Shown here: piece after piece, positions 54,056 through 64,000 of the stretch
Numbering within the stretch: the stretch's first letter is position 1
Layout of the letters: each line of letters begins with the position of its first letter
Source: Flammula alnicola
Taxonomy: Eukaryota > Basidiomycota > Agaricomycetes > Agaricales > Strophariaceae
Direction of reading: 5' to 3'
Assembly (NCBI GenBank): GCA_015499995.1
Contig: JADNRV010000203.1
Span: forward strand, 1 to 64,000
Length of the DNA stretch: 64,000 nt
Position numbers and translations under genes: made by a program
The notes under the pieces: model-generated
Seen by the model: only the letters and a program-made list of their open reading frames with translations
Database searches by the model: none
Told to the model about the DNA's origin: nothing

Positions 54056-54603
54056 GTGAGTATATGCCATGCTCACATATGTCGAGCATGGTACATCCTC
54101 ACAAAGACAAGGATGTTCCATGCTCGCATAGTGGAAGAGGATGCGCAGATCGCGCTGGAGAACCTGAAGCAAGGAAACGACACTGCGGAGTTATTCTTTG
54201 GGTATTTCGAGACCTACAAGCATGACTCAGGTTATAACGACACTGCATTGATCCGTTACATTGAGAAGAATATCCACCGACATCTCTTGTGATCCATCTA
54301 TGATCAATCACCTTTGCTGAAGACCTACAAGCAGTGGAAGAAATTAGTGATTGAGAAGGATTGTCAGTGGAGGGATATGAATGTGAATGTTGGGCTTACC
54401 AGTGGCGGTGGAGGTCGACCTGGGAATGCTGAAGGGCGGCCTGGAAATTTTTGGATTCCAGGTCGTATCAGCCAAGGCCAATATCCACGAGGTAATGCAA
54501 TGCCAAGTGGAAGTCACAGCACAGGAGCGACAAGCGGTGGAGGTCAAACGCACAGACCAAGAAACGCCAGTCAAAATTGAGGATGAGAAAGATGTAGATG
54601 AAG
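54056..54603 (+). pseudogene. Gag relic of another retroelement
   Basis: ALENLKQGNDTAELFFGYFE, then YKHDSGYNDTALIRYIEKNI, then LLKTYKQWKKLVIEKDCQWR is the pattern of the retrotransposon Gag (capsid) domain: FE...gYnd.ALi, then W...A...D.qwR. The TGA at about 54,290 lies where Arg is expected, and the frame goes on after it. A Gly/Arg-rich tail (TSGGGGRPGNAEGRPGNF) ends at about 54,580. No knuckle, protease or RT follows; the MULE element starts at 54,675. Confidence 0.65.
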
Positions 54604-54674
54604 TTTGAATGAGAATAAAGGAGAAAACTCAACACGTATTCTAATTTCTTGAAGAGGTTCCTAGTCCTCAAAAG

Positions 54675-56342
54675 GAGTTCTTATGTGTCCCCCACGGATT
54701 CCTAGTGGATTCCGGGTGATTCCAGTGGAATGGGTTTGGCACAGGGACCAGCCAAAATACTGGATGTCAGTCCGGTGGAATGGGTAGCGGATTGGCCCAG
54801 AATCTGGTATGGGCACCAGAATTTGCCAGAACGGAACACAAAATGGAATGGAAAATGGAATCCGGTCAGCTGTGCAGTGATTTATTATATATTTATTGTA
54901 TAATCAATGTATTAAGTAATTAATTAATAATTTCCTATTAATTACACGAATTGATGGATTCTGAACAGGCCAGTCAGTGCACGTGACCTCGGCAACCTGG
55001 CAACCCATTCTGCATGATGATGATGCAGCTCCAACATTGCCACGTCACCACCCTTTCTCCCTCCCACCACCATCCCCACCGTACCCTGCCACGTGGACCA
55101 CCCACTGTTCCATGAACACCACAACCGCACAACCATGGTGACGACAACGGCGACTGCAGCATGCAACGACAGCAAAATGGATATGCAAAACTGAGTCAGC
55201 AGGATGCAACAGCACGGGGCGTAAGGGAATACGCACCACGGGGGGTGTTGGATAGCAAGGGGGACCCAGGAATGGGAGGCCCACATGGTACGTTGTAAAT
55301 GATGACTCCGCGACGACAGCTGACCCCCCACTGCATCTCTCGCAGATGCACCATGCCGCGGGCATGTAAAATGATGCTGATGGCAACATCACACGCAGCC
55401 CACTGCAACCATGACTGTCATGCCATGGGGATGCCACGGCAATGACAACGGGAGCACGATGTCATGCTCCCATGTCGTTCTGATGTCAGGTGGGTGGTCG
55501 CAATGACAGACACGATGATGACATGACCACGGAGGTGATGACACCACCACCATGGAAGCGACAATGACATGACCCCGGAAGTGACAACAGAGACGACACC
55601 GCGACCACGGAAGGGCCAACGACGCGACCATGCCAGCACCAATGACATGACTGCAATGATGATGCCACAATGATGGAATCACCAACAAGACAACAACAGA
55701 AGCACCAACAACATGACCAGGGCGGCACCAATGACATGTCCATGGACATGATGACACCGCGATGATGGAAGCAAGGACAACAAGGGAAGCGCCAACGATG
55801 TGATAGAGGCACCAACAATGCGACAATGGAGGCATCAACAATGCGACAATGGAGGCACCACCAATGCGACCACTGACGTGACCACGATGCGATGACGTGA
55901 CTGCCAGGATGTGAAGCACACACAGATGACCCGCAAGGAACGACATCGCAGCGATCGATGGCCCTATTGAGAACGACAACAATGGTGGTGCTGACAATGA
56001 TGCCGCCACCGTGGGAGGACTGGCTTAACATGGCAAAGAATGAGGCAGTGCCGTGCAGTGGGCGGGGTGGGCGAGGGCCCCCAGGTATGTCAAAAACGAG
56101 CTGCAGGCATTCCTGTGGCTCGTTTTCTTGGTTTTTTTGTAGTACATCTATGTAAATATAGTTTAAATAAATATATTTGATTTCTCTCTACACTGTGCAT
56201 TGCTGTCTAAGTCCTCTCCGGAACTGATAGAAATTCCCTCCAATTCCACATGAAGTCCATACCCATTCCATGTGGATTCCCTCCATTCCATGTGGATTCC
56301 CTCCCATTTCACGTGGAATCAGTGGGGGAGTGAAAAGTACTC
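54675..56342. mobile_element. Mutator-like MITE II, TIRs and 9-bp target duplication
   Basis: The left end reads GAGTTCTTATGTGTCCCCC and the right end, reverse-complemented, GAGTACTTTTCACTCCCCC; both continue ACxGATTCC. CCTCAAAAG flanks both sides (54,666-54,674 and 56,343-56,351). TIR similarity to the element at 41,966 makes them one family. The interior has GGAATCC arrays near both ends and a minisatellite; no transposase. Confidence 0.85.
55450..55980. repeat. Degenerate minisatellite inside MULE-like element II
   Basis: Repeated words such as GACATGACCACGG, GCACCAATGACATGA and GGAGGCACCAACAATGCGAC form a degenerate array with units of about 15-40 bp. The long Cys/His/Ser-rich frames on the minus strand follow from the array and are not genes. 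Confidence 0.7.
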
Positions 56343-56545
56343 CCTCAAAAGGCAGAAAAGATAGAAGAACTGCGATTGGTGCAGAACGAAAGTAGATGCG
56401 AGACACAAGCGAGAGGATGGCAAACTCAAACTAAAAGATTTCTACAGCAGTTGCAACAGATGAAGAAAGGGAAGATGGAGGCGCTTGTTCAATGGTTCAT
56501 ATTTACAAACTTGAGCAAGATCAGAATACATCCAGAGCAATCTGT

Positions 56546-59500
56546 CTAAAATAAATTGAATCGACTATTGGCATACCACAAGAATACTGCTGATATATTT
56601 GTGAGATGGTCCTTGACTGGCTTTTGTGCTAACCACTGTGCATAAGCCTGTATGGTGTTCCACTGTGTACCAAAATGCTGTTCTGCATCACAACAGAGCT
56701 CTTTGTCATGAAAAACTGTATAGGCAATAGGAGCCACCACATCTGGGTATTCACAGGCAGATGCGCTGCCAACCTGTCTATGAAGGAGATCACCGATTTG
56801 TGGAATATGGCAGAAAAAACAAGACTTGGTGGGAAACTTGAGTGGATACTTGATGCTTTTCTTCCAGACTTTGTAGGTGCTCCATGACTGAGCAAAAGTA
56901 GGACACTGGGTGAGAGAATGTGGTTTTGCTGATGGATTGGATAGTGAACAAAGGGCACATGATGCATTGAAGATCGACAAGGCCATTTGGAAGTTGGTGA
57001 TGTAGTTGAGTTGTTCAATCTCACGATCAGCCTTCAGCTTTTTGGCTCTCTCCATTGGCAATATGAAGGCACTGCCATCTCCTGGGCCTTGGCGTTTGCG
57101 TTTCCTCGATGGGCTGTTGTATGTTGTCATGCCCTGCAAGGGCTGGTCTTCAACTGGACGCTGGGTTTTGTCTGGTCGTTGAGAGGAACAGAGGCTGCAT
57201 AGCTGCCGCTTTGGATCATCATGGCAATATGCACCAACTCCATCACAGTATTTGGTGATTGCATAACGCAGGCACTGCATTTCCTCAAATATGAAGTCAT
57301 GCATCGATTGGAGCCCTTTAAGATCGGGCTCCTGGCCAACAGAGGGTGCCTTGTTGTGGATCGGAAGGAGAACACACTTGGTAGGAAGGCCATCACGACC
57401 TCCTCTTGAGACCTCTTGCACGTAGCTGATCATTTCAATGGGACTATTGAAATGAACAACGAGGCGCACAGATGGATAATCGTTGCCAGCACTCAAGGCT
57501 GTTGTTGCAACAATGATATCCTTCTCGCCTTGATACCAAGCATGATAGATGCGGTCCTTTTCTGTGGTGTGTGGATTGCGCCCTTGTGCATCCCCTGTGC
57601 CTGTGGGCAACAGTTCGCCATGATAAAAATCACAGTCATGCTTCCTGGCAATCTCGTGGCCATTTTGTAAATATGGCACAAAGATCATTGCACGGTCCAC
57701 CGAGGTCCTGGACCTTCTGTATTTTGTAAGAAGGGCGTCCAGAGTCGCCATGGCATTGACAGCATTGATGGCCTTGGGCAGCCGAATGTATTGCAGCTCA
57801 GGTCGATCAGTGGGTCCACGGAATATGACTGTGGATGCTGGCTGAAGGCCAAGCATGGCCATCATCTGGTCCTGGGAACTTGGCGGGCAGGTGCCTGTGA
57901 GCAGCACAATCTGCATGGAAAGTGTGCGTATTTGATCCAAGGATTTCATCACATTGCGATAGTCGATGGAGGTCATGGGGATGTGGGATTCGTCCAGGAT
58001 GAGCCGAGCGACATCATAATCCTCATCCAGCTTGGCCAGATACTCTATCCAACTTGGAAATACCATGAGGTCAATGGAGACCAGGATGAACCGGGCATCA
58101 GGTCGGACATATTTCTTGCCAGTAATGTAGTGATCATATGGCAGCTGCATGGCATCGAATTTCCGCTTGTAATCTGTGATCAAGGAGACAAGTGGAAGCA
58201 CAATGATTGCAATTTCCTTGTCTTTGCCCATGAGCGTTGGAAGAATGGCAACCATTGTTTTTCCGGAGCCTGTGGCCATTATAACGACGATGTCATCATC
58301 CCGCTGATAGATTTGTCTGATTGCCTCCCATTGCAGGCCTGTTGACCACTCAGCATCTGGTTTGCCAGTGTACCTGCGCAAAAGATCAAGAGCAGACTGT
58401 TCAAGGTCATATTCATCTCTGTCTGGATCCAGAGGGTCATCGTCTGTGATATTGATTCAATTGATGGATATCACATAACAGGCAGGCTGCTTTCCATTAC
58501 CTGGCATGTCCAACTCAATTGGGTCAACAGCGGTGTTGAATTGAAATGCTGGATCTATTAACAACAACAAGGTAAAAAAAAAGAAAACAAGAAACAGAAA
58601 CAATATGTTACCTCGAACGTGTTGCGCTGGAGGGGCCATCTCAACATCTTGCTTGAACTCTACCCAGGTTTCCCATTGAATATGTATGTCACAAACAGAT
58701 TCGAGGTTCCTTCAACATACCAAATGCAGGTTGCAAGGCTGCTGGAGCATCTTGAATGTGAACTGTGCATGAAGATCAGATGAGGGTTTGCTTTCTAGAC
58801 AGAAACAAAAGACACATACGAGATGAAAGTGGCTGAATGATCGCAGCACGTCTGTATGTGTCATGTGTGGTGTCCAGTAGAGGACGGTCTTTTACATAAA
58901 TGTCATTATCATCGTCGTCCTCATCCTCATTCTCAATGTCGTCCTCCCTCTGTGGCTGATCCACATCATTGTCACTGGCATCCTCAATGTCATCCACCTC
59001 AGCAAATGGAGGTGACTGTATCAGCCGTTTGGATGGACGAGTAATCACAGGGCTCTGGATTTGTGAAACTGTAGACTATTGATCAATGCGGAAGTTAGAA
59101 GCCAGCGATGCAGTGAACCCACATCGGTCTCCAGATGATCCAGTGGGAATCACATTAAGAGGTGTGTTAAAGACACTTGACCAGGCTGTAAAGGAAGCCA
59201 TTCTGAGAAAACCATCTATCATTTTGCATTTTGGAAAAACACTCACTATGAGAAAGCACTGGTGCTGTCCCAAAAAAAATGGGGAGTCAACAAAGCAAAG
59301 GCAAAAGTAAAAGAAACCTGAAAATACATTGCTGTGGAGCTGGGATGCATTGAAAAGTTACTGATGTCAATGCACGTGCTTGGAAGGGTGAACAAAGTGA
59401 TGCCTACTTTTATGAGAGTAGTGCAAAGGCTCTGAATCAATGTTATTTTTATCAAACTAACAAATGCTGCAATGCTGGACAAACCTTGCTGAGGGGGTGG

Positions 59501-62500
59501 TGGAGGTGGGGACGAAGCTGTAGAAGCAATGTTCACTCTATTTATGGATGTCTCACGATCAGCACATACCATAAAGTGATGGTGGCTGCCCAGGTGCTAC
59601 CCCTTCCACTGGTATATCAGTCATTTTTGGCTTGAAGGAGACCATGCATTGACAGCTTACTGTGTGACAAAGCAGGCTGAGGGACTGCAGTGTGATATTC
59701 ATTAGATGGATGGATATTGCATCACTAGAGTCATACCGTTGGCATCTCCAGGCAGCTGTGCCGCTAGAGTCAAGCTTGTTCAGATCCAAGAGACTATGAT
59801 ATAACATTCAATGAGCTTACTTGCTGTGGACCTCTGCATGGCTTGCTCAAGCACTTGCCCAAGCTTGCTTTCGAAGATGTCAGCTATCTTGCTTTCTAAA
59901 AGCTGGTCCAACTTTGTGCTAAGCTGAGTGACTATCATATCAGCCTGCTTCTCAAGACGTGTGTCCAGCGTCATCAAGACACGATCCATCACCTGCTCCA
60001 TGGTGGTAACACGAGTTGTGTAGTTTGCCTTGATTTGTCCGGCTGCCGCCAATCGCTCAAAATATGCCATGCGTGCCTTGCCATAAGGAAGCAAGTGACC
60101 TCCAGGAACCACCTTGCAAGCGACCTGCCAATCTGTGCTGGCATCCAGAAAGAGAGGGAGGACATCATCAGATGACCCGCCCAGAGTCTCTGTGCTGACA
60201 CCATATATCCGATTCTCTGTCTGGCGTGAATGACCTGACTGCAACGCTTGTATTGATTCCTGAGTCTGATCTTCATCGATGACGTCCTCCAACCCAGGGC
60301 AAATCTTTCGACGGAATGAAGCAGTGACATGTCGCCAGTCATTGACACCGAGACCAACTTGGTAAACTGGCAGCGTGTAGCTTTTGAGAATTCGAGTGAG
60401 CTGGGGGGTTTGAAAAAGCTGCTTGTTGTTGATAAACAAGTAGCTGTGGTATCTGTGTTGCACATCCTTGTCATGTGGATAACATATGTATGCTGCCAGT
60501 TCTGCAAATGGACGAGCAATTGCAAGGTCCTGAATCATGAGATCAGAGGTGACGGCATCAAGGGAATGTGGGATGACTTTGTTTCTTCCTGTGATGGAGG
60601 ATGTCTTGTGGTATTGACACATGAGGGCCAGGTGATTGCCCATCATGTACAAGCCACGGGGACGAGTTCTACTGTTGCGGTATTCAAGGCAACTGAGCTC
60701 TGTGCCCCGACTGGGAGAACCTCCTTTGGCCTCTGCATTGGTGATTTGGACTCCATGAAACTGAGCATAGCTGAACAGCCATTTCTGCAGCTCAGTGATG
60801 TTCCAGATTGGTTCGCCTGATGCATCGACGGATCCAGCAAGAAAGCGATTGGAGAGCTGAGGATGTGCAAGAATGGCTTTTGCAAGAGCGTCTCTATCCT
60901 GGAAGAAAGAGTTGCGTTTATCAAAAATGAAAGAGTAGCCGACAGCGTCATTGGCCATATCATCTGTGATGTGAGTATAGTCAACACGCAGAGGCAGTCC
61001 CATCAACACCTCATTCTCCCAGAGCCTAACAGCATCCTCCTCTAGGTTGGAAAATAAAGGTGTGAGCTTGTCAAATTCAATTGTTGTCCCTCCATAGCGC
61101 ATCACACGGTATGTTGTTCGATCTGTCCATACAACACGGGGCATCACAGGTTCACCATAGGCCAAGCTGGTGGCCAAATGCTGCAGGGTGTAGAGTGAAT
61201 TGAAAGTTGAGTCCATCTTTTCGGTGAACCATTTTTCAAACCTCGAGCAGGCCTGCAAGTCTTCTATGTTTGTCTTCTCAGCCAATCTTTTGATGGCGAG
61301 AAGAAAGACGAGGCGTATGCCATAGGCGAGCTTGGAAATCAATGGAGTCGTGTTTTTGGGGGACTGGAATCCGCCATCCATCCTGAGCATTGAGAGGGCA
61401 ACAAAACATATGGTTGGGTCCCCAAGGCTATTAATGCTGGACTTTTTCCAGACCCGTGCCCACATGCGAAAGAGGATGTCATTTGCTGCATGCCTGATGT
61501 CACGATCATCGCCTGCATCCAAGGCCTTGCGAAGCTTTTCAATTGCTTGCTCGACCTTTTCAGGCAGATCCAGCTTGTAGTGATTCTTTGGCCGTAATAA
61601 CATGGCAAGCAGCCGAACCAATACATTGACATATTGGTCTGTTGTGTCATCCTCCTGCAGCTTTTTGAAGGGCTGGTTGGATATTCTGTAATATAATAAA
61701 TAAGGTTATCTAGTTTCAATATTCAACCCAGTGGTGAATATCGCACCTGCCATCCGCATCTTTGTTGAGTGTTTGCAAGACAATCGTGTTTGTCTCTGCC
61801 ATCCTCTGGTATCCAAGTGCATAAATGCCATGAACAGCAGCCTTCAGCTTGCCCAGTGAGCCTTCATTCTTGGGCATCTCTACAAGGTGGAGAAGCTCCT
61901 GTCGATTGAAGGGCTGAACATGGGAATACCAGCCAACAGTTTGAAGCCATGGAGAAACTGAGCGTGCATCCAATGTCTTGGGCAGATATTCGTCGATTAA
62001 CTGATCTCGTGCAGACCGATAGCGATTGATGATGATTTCGGACGATGGCAGCTTGGGACGTAAACCAGGAATGATGACCTCAAATAAGGTTTTGTATTTT
62101 CCTTTATTGAGCTGCTGAGCATGCACAGTGGGCAGATCACGAAAGGTGGGTGCACGGATGCCTGGATGTTCTTTGCTGTAATGGCCAGGCATTGTCGGAC
62201 TGCTGTAGACTCCTCCACATGCTGGACATTTGATGCAATCTTTGATGAGGAGAAGACCGTTAATTTGAATGACAGGCCCCATGATTTTAGGCATGACTTG
62301 AGCCAATCCCCACTCAGCTGCGACCTGATCAATTCTCGCCTGGCTGACCTGCACATTTGAAGGACCTGTGTGCTGATCCTGGAAGTGCCTTGCAACAGCA
62401 GCGGGTAAAAGAGCACTGTCACATGCAGTGCAAATCAGAATCCGATAAAGGGGCTGAATAAATAGCCCAAGAGGTTGCAAAATTGGATGTGAAACGAGCT

Positions 62501-62591
62501 CTGTCAATGAAGTCTGTTTGTGAAGTCAAAGGTGTGTGTCTAGCAAAATGATGCTTGGGGTTGGAGCACTTACTGCAGCAGTATTTGGCAT
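56546..62591 (-). CDS. OrsD-like / tyrosine-recombinase-like / RecQ-like helicase fusion protein, multi-exon
   Basis: ATG at 62,591 (MPNTAA) joins by an intron to TSLTELVSHPILQPLGLFIQ. The OrsD-like domain has CTACDSALLPAAVARHFQDQH and a second CPACGGVYSSPTMPGHYSKEH (61,748-62,516). After an intron at about 61,689-61,747 the middle exon (59,780-61,680) holds SRGTELSCLEYRN (Arg), YHKTSS (Lys), GVNDWRHVTASFRRK and GHSRQTENRIYG. The last His and Tyr are nine residues apart, as in tyrosine recombinases. Small exons code an acidic linker (58,800-59,040). The helicase (to 56,546) has MATGSGKT (motif I), LILDESH (II), LTGT (III) and YVQEVSRGGRDG (VI), then a Cys cluster (CLRYAITKYC ... CSLC) like the RecQ zinc module. 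Exons I checked join in frame without stops. DNA unwinding and rearrangement is inferred. Exons upstream of 62,591 are possible. Confidence 0.78.
58445..58498 (-). other. Dyad-bearing intron in the RecQ-like gene
   Basis: In gene sense it starts GTAATGG and ends AATATCACAG. The dyad TGTGATATCCATC ... TTGAATCAATATCACA spans its 3' half, so one arm forms the 3' splice site. Joining ...ELDMP to DDPLDPDRDEY keeps frame. Confidence 0.7.
61689..61747 (-). other. Dyad-bearing intron between OrsD-like and recombinase-like parts
   Basis: In gene sense it starts GTGCGATATTCACC, pairs with GGTTGAATATTG, and ends ATTACAG. Here the dyad begins at the 5' splice site. It joins ...KDADG to ISNQPFKKLQ in frame. 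Confidence 0.7.
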
Positions 62592-63480
62592 CTTTGTTGG
62601 TCAGTCAGACCGTCATTGATATTCATGGATTGAATGAATAACACAATCTACGTACTGTGGAAGCACTGGATGCAGACTGGATCACGATATCATATCAATT
62701 ATACACATTGAGCAACCAGGCAATGACATTGCCTACCAAAGGCTATGTCCACAGGCAGGTCAGCGGGATATTCACCAATGTATTGGATATCACGACTCAC
62801 CATTGGTGTTACAGGCCGCGAAGAAAAAGATATTGGAGAAGTGGTATCTGGACGAGAAGATTAAAGTGTGACATGTGACATAACAGTCACACCTGAAAGG
62901 CGAGTGCTCACCACGTCGGCTGTATGGAGCTGTGAGTGCTTTCCAAAATAGGAAGGTAGTGGTCTGAGTCCAAGATGCAACCAAAAAGGGTCCAACCAAA
63001 TAGAAGTGTTGTTGATGATGATAGATGTATTGGTTTGAAATGTAATAGAGCCAAATACAGCCAAACAATAAGTGGCCTCCTTTTCTCCTTTCCAGCCATC
63101 GAGTTAGATCCCAGTGATCATGCTATGAACAAAAAAAGAACAATCATCAAGTTTAATAACTCAATGACCCTAAATCCTCGGTGGATGTTGGAACCCTATG
63201 TAAAAGGTCATTGTTGACCCTATAAAAATCTCCCATGGAACCCTAGGTCCCAAGGTCATCAAAACAAAAAAGAAACCTACCCTGAAAAAAAAGAAGAAAA
63301 AAAACGCCAAACGGTTGCCACTGCTCTTTGACCGACCATTCTCTGCCCTACCATAAATCATATAGATATTCATTCGATGAACGGATATCACAAGCCCTCC
63401 AACCCTCCTCTCCTCCACCCAAAACAGCGTGGGAATTATTATACAGTGTAGCAAACCCAGAAGATTATTAGATTAGATTT
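62592..63480 (-). other. Upstream region of the RecQ-like gene with further dyads
   Basis: Dyads of the intron type recur at about 62,610-62,645, 62,767-62,800 (preceded in gene sense by AATG|GTGAGTCG) and 63,363-63,395. They suggest 5'-UTR or upstream coding introns. No clear ATG-led exon was resolved. An A-rich run lies near 63,285-63,305. Confidence 0.4.
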
Positions 63481-63499
63481 AAGTGCAACGCGCAACGCG

Positions 63500-63945
63500 T
63501 TGGCCTATTTTGGAGTGTGCTTTAATGCTGGCGTGGCGGATTGGCACGTGCAAGGGTCACTCAAGTGTTGCTTAGGCAGCAGGGCTTCACCGGCAAAGGC
63601 GGCCACAGTGCGGCGGCTGGACTGTTACGTGGCGGTGCCGAGTGCACGTGAAGGGTCCGACACGTGTTGCATGAGCTGCAGTGCTTCGCCTGCCTCGCCA
63701 TACCCAGAGATATCCAAAACGAGCGATGCGATCGATTACGACCGAAGCGACAATTTGAGGCAGCACGTGAAAATATCTCGTCATATGACGCGCACTCAAG
63801 CCGAGACCACCGGCACGCTGAGCAACCGTCTACAACAGCTCGCCTTCTCGGGCACCATTCTTGCAGTTTTCTCTGCCTCCTACCTCAGTCAACCTCTCTG
63901 GACCCGTTTCTACCACCCCAACCCAATCATCTCTCGTTGATGGCT
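63500..63945 (+). other. Tandemly duplicated segments at the right edge; coding status doubtful
   Basis: Two degenerate ~103-bp direct units (GTGGCGGATTGGCACGTGCA and GTGGCGGTGCCGAGTGCACG) lie at 63,533-63,700. A ~99-bp direct duplication of CACCATTCTTGCAG...TCTCTGGACCCGTT is at 63,853-63,908 and 63,952-64,000. A 146-codon frame spans the area but shows no domain, and its composition follows the repeats. Confidence 0.45.
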
Positions 63946-64000
63946 ATTCATCACCATTCTTGCAGGTTTCTCTGCCTCAGTCAACTTCTCTGGACCCGTT

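Noticed and set aside
53863..54225. Cys-rich frame of 120 codons starting MFILMSSKL
   Set aside because: It overlaps the gag relic in another frame, and its Cys residues come from ATGCTCACATATG-like repeats.
55389..56031. Long minus-strand frames rich in Ser/Cys/His/Val
   Set aside because: They follow the degenerate minisatellite inside the MULE-like element and show no domain.
57127..58345. Plus-strand frames opposite the helicase (up to 184 codons)
   Set aside because: They are antisense shadows of the RecQ-like exon, without domain or splice support.

Overview
The window looks like repeat-rich nuclear DNA of a basidiomycete fungus, most likely a mushroom-forming Agaricomycete. The evidence is a complete Plavaka-type DNA transposon with its DUF6698-like companion gene, genes split by many short (about 50-70 bp) GT-AG introns, several Ty3/gypsy elements, a Tc1/mariner relic, and signs of CpG-to-TpG/CpA decay. 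I see no ordinary housekeeping gene, no rRNA, no functional tRNA and no CRISPR. Nearly everything is mobile, mobile-derived, or of unknown function.

Layout. 1-5045: minus-strand Ty3/gypsy family B (copy 1), cut by the window edge in RT and truncated in its LTR. 6.2-9.9 kb: multi-exon plus-strand gene with a ParB-like motif; several of its introns contain a shared dyad. 10.7-12.0 kb: Tc1/mariner element with TA duplication and a dead transposase. 12.2-23.8 kb: tandem composite, LTR-A / LTR-B + family B gag-pol (copy 2, decayed) / LTR-A. The second LTR-A starts family C, which runs from 22.3 kb to at least 41.6 kb. It is split by a TA-flanked 4.27 kb insertion (24.02-28.29 kb, itself hit by a perfect 397 bp foldback MITE) and by the Plavaka element (about 30.7-38.8 kb, three genes). 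Family C keeps gag, protease and integrase but has lost RT and RNase H. Downstream of its pol is an antisense gene, broken by a 1 kb Mutator-like MITE (41,966-42,963) and probably by a 5.3 kb nested foldback element (43.09-48.39 kb).

48.6-50.0 kb is a minus-oriented LTR-B with an adjacent polypurine tract, followed by a multi-exon gene antisense to that LTR (50,498-52,587). 54.06-54.6 kb is a gag relic. 54,675-56,342 is a second Mutator-like TIR element with a 9-bp duplication. 56.5-62.6 kb (minus) is a large multi-exon gene whose product joins an OrsD-like zinc domain, a domain with the residue pattern of a tyrosine recombinase, an acidic linker and a RecQ-like helicase.

How it fits together. 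The retroelements acted as landing pads for later insertions, and the order can be read from the nesting. The most interesting candidate system is the OrsD / tyrosine-recombinase-like / RecQ gene together with the ParB-like gene. Both carry introns with the same GATATTCA...TGAATATC dyad, which suggests a shared intron-spreading history and perhaps one mobile or subtelomeric system. The second candidate is the pairing of gypsy families with antisense, intron-bearing genes between pol and the 3' LTR.
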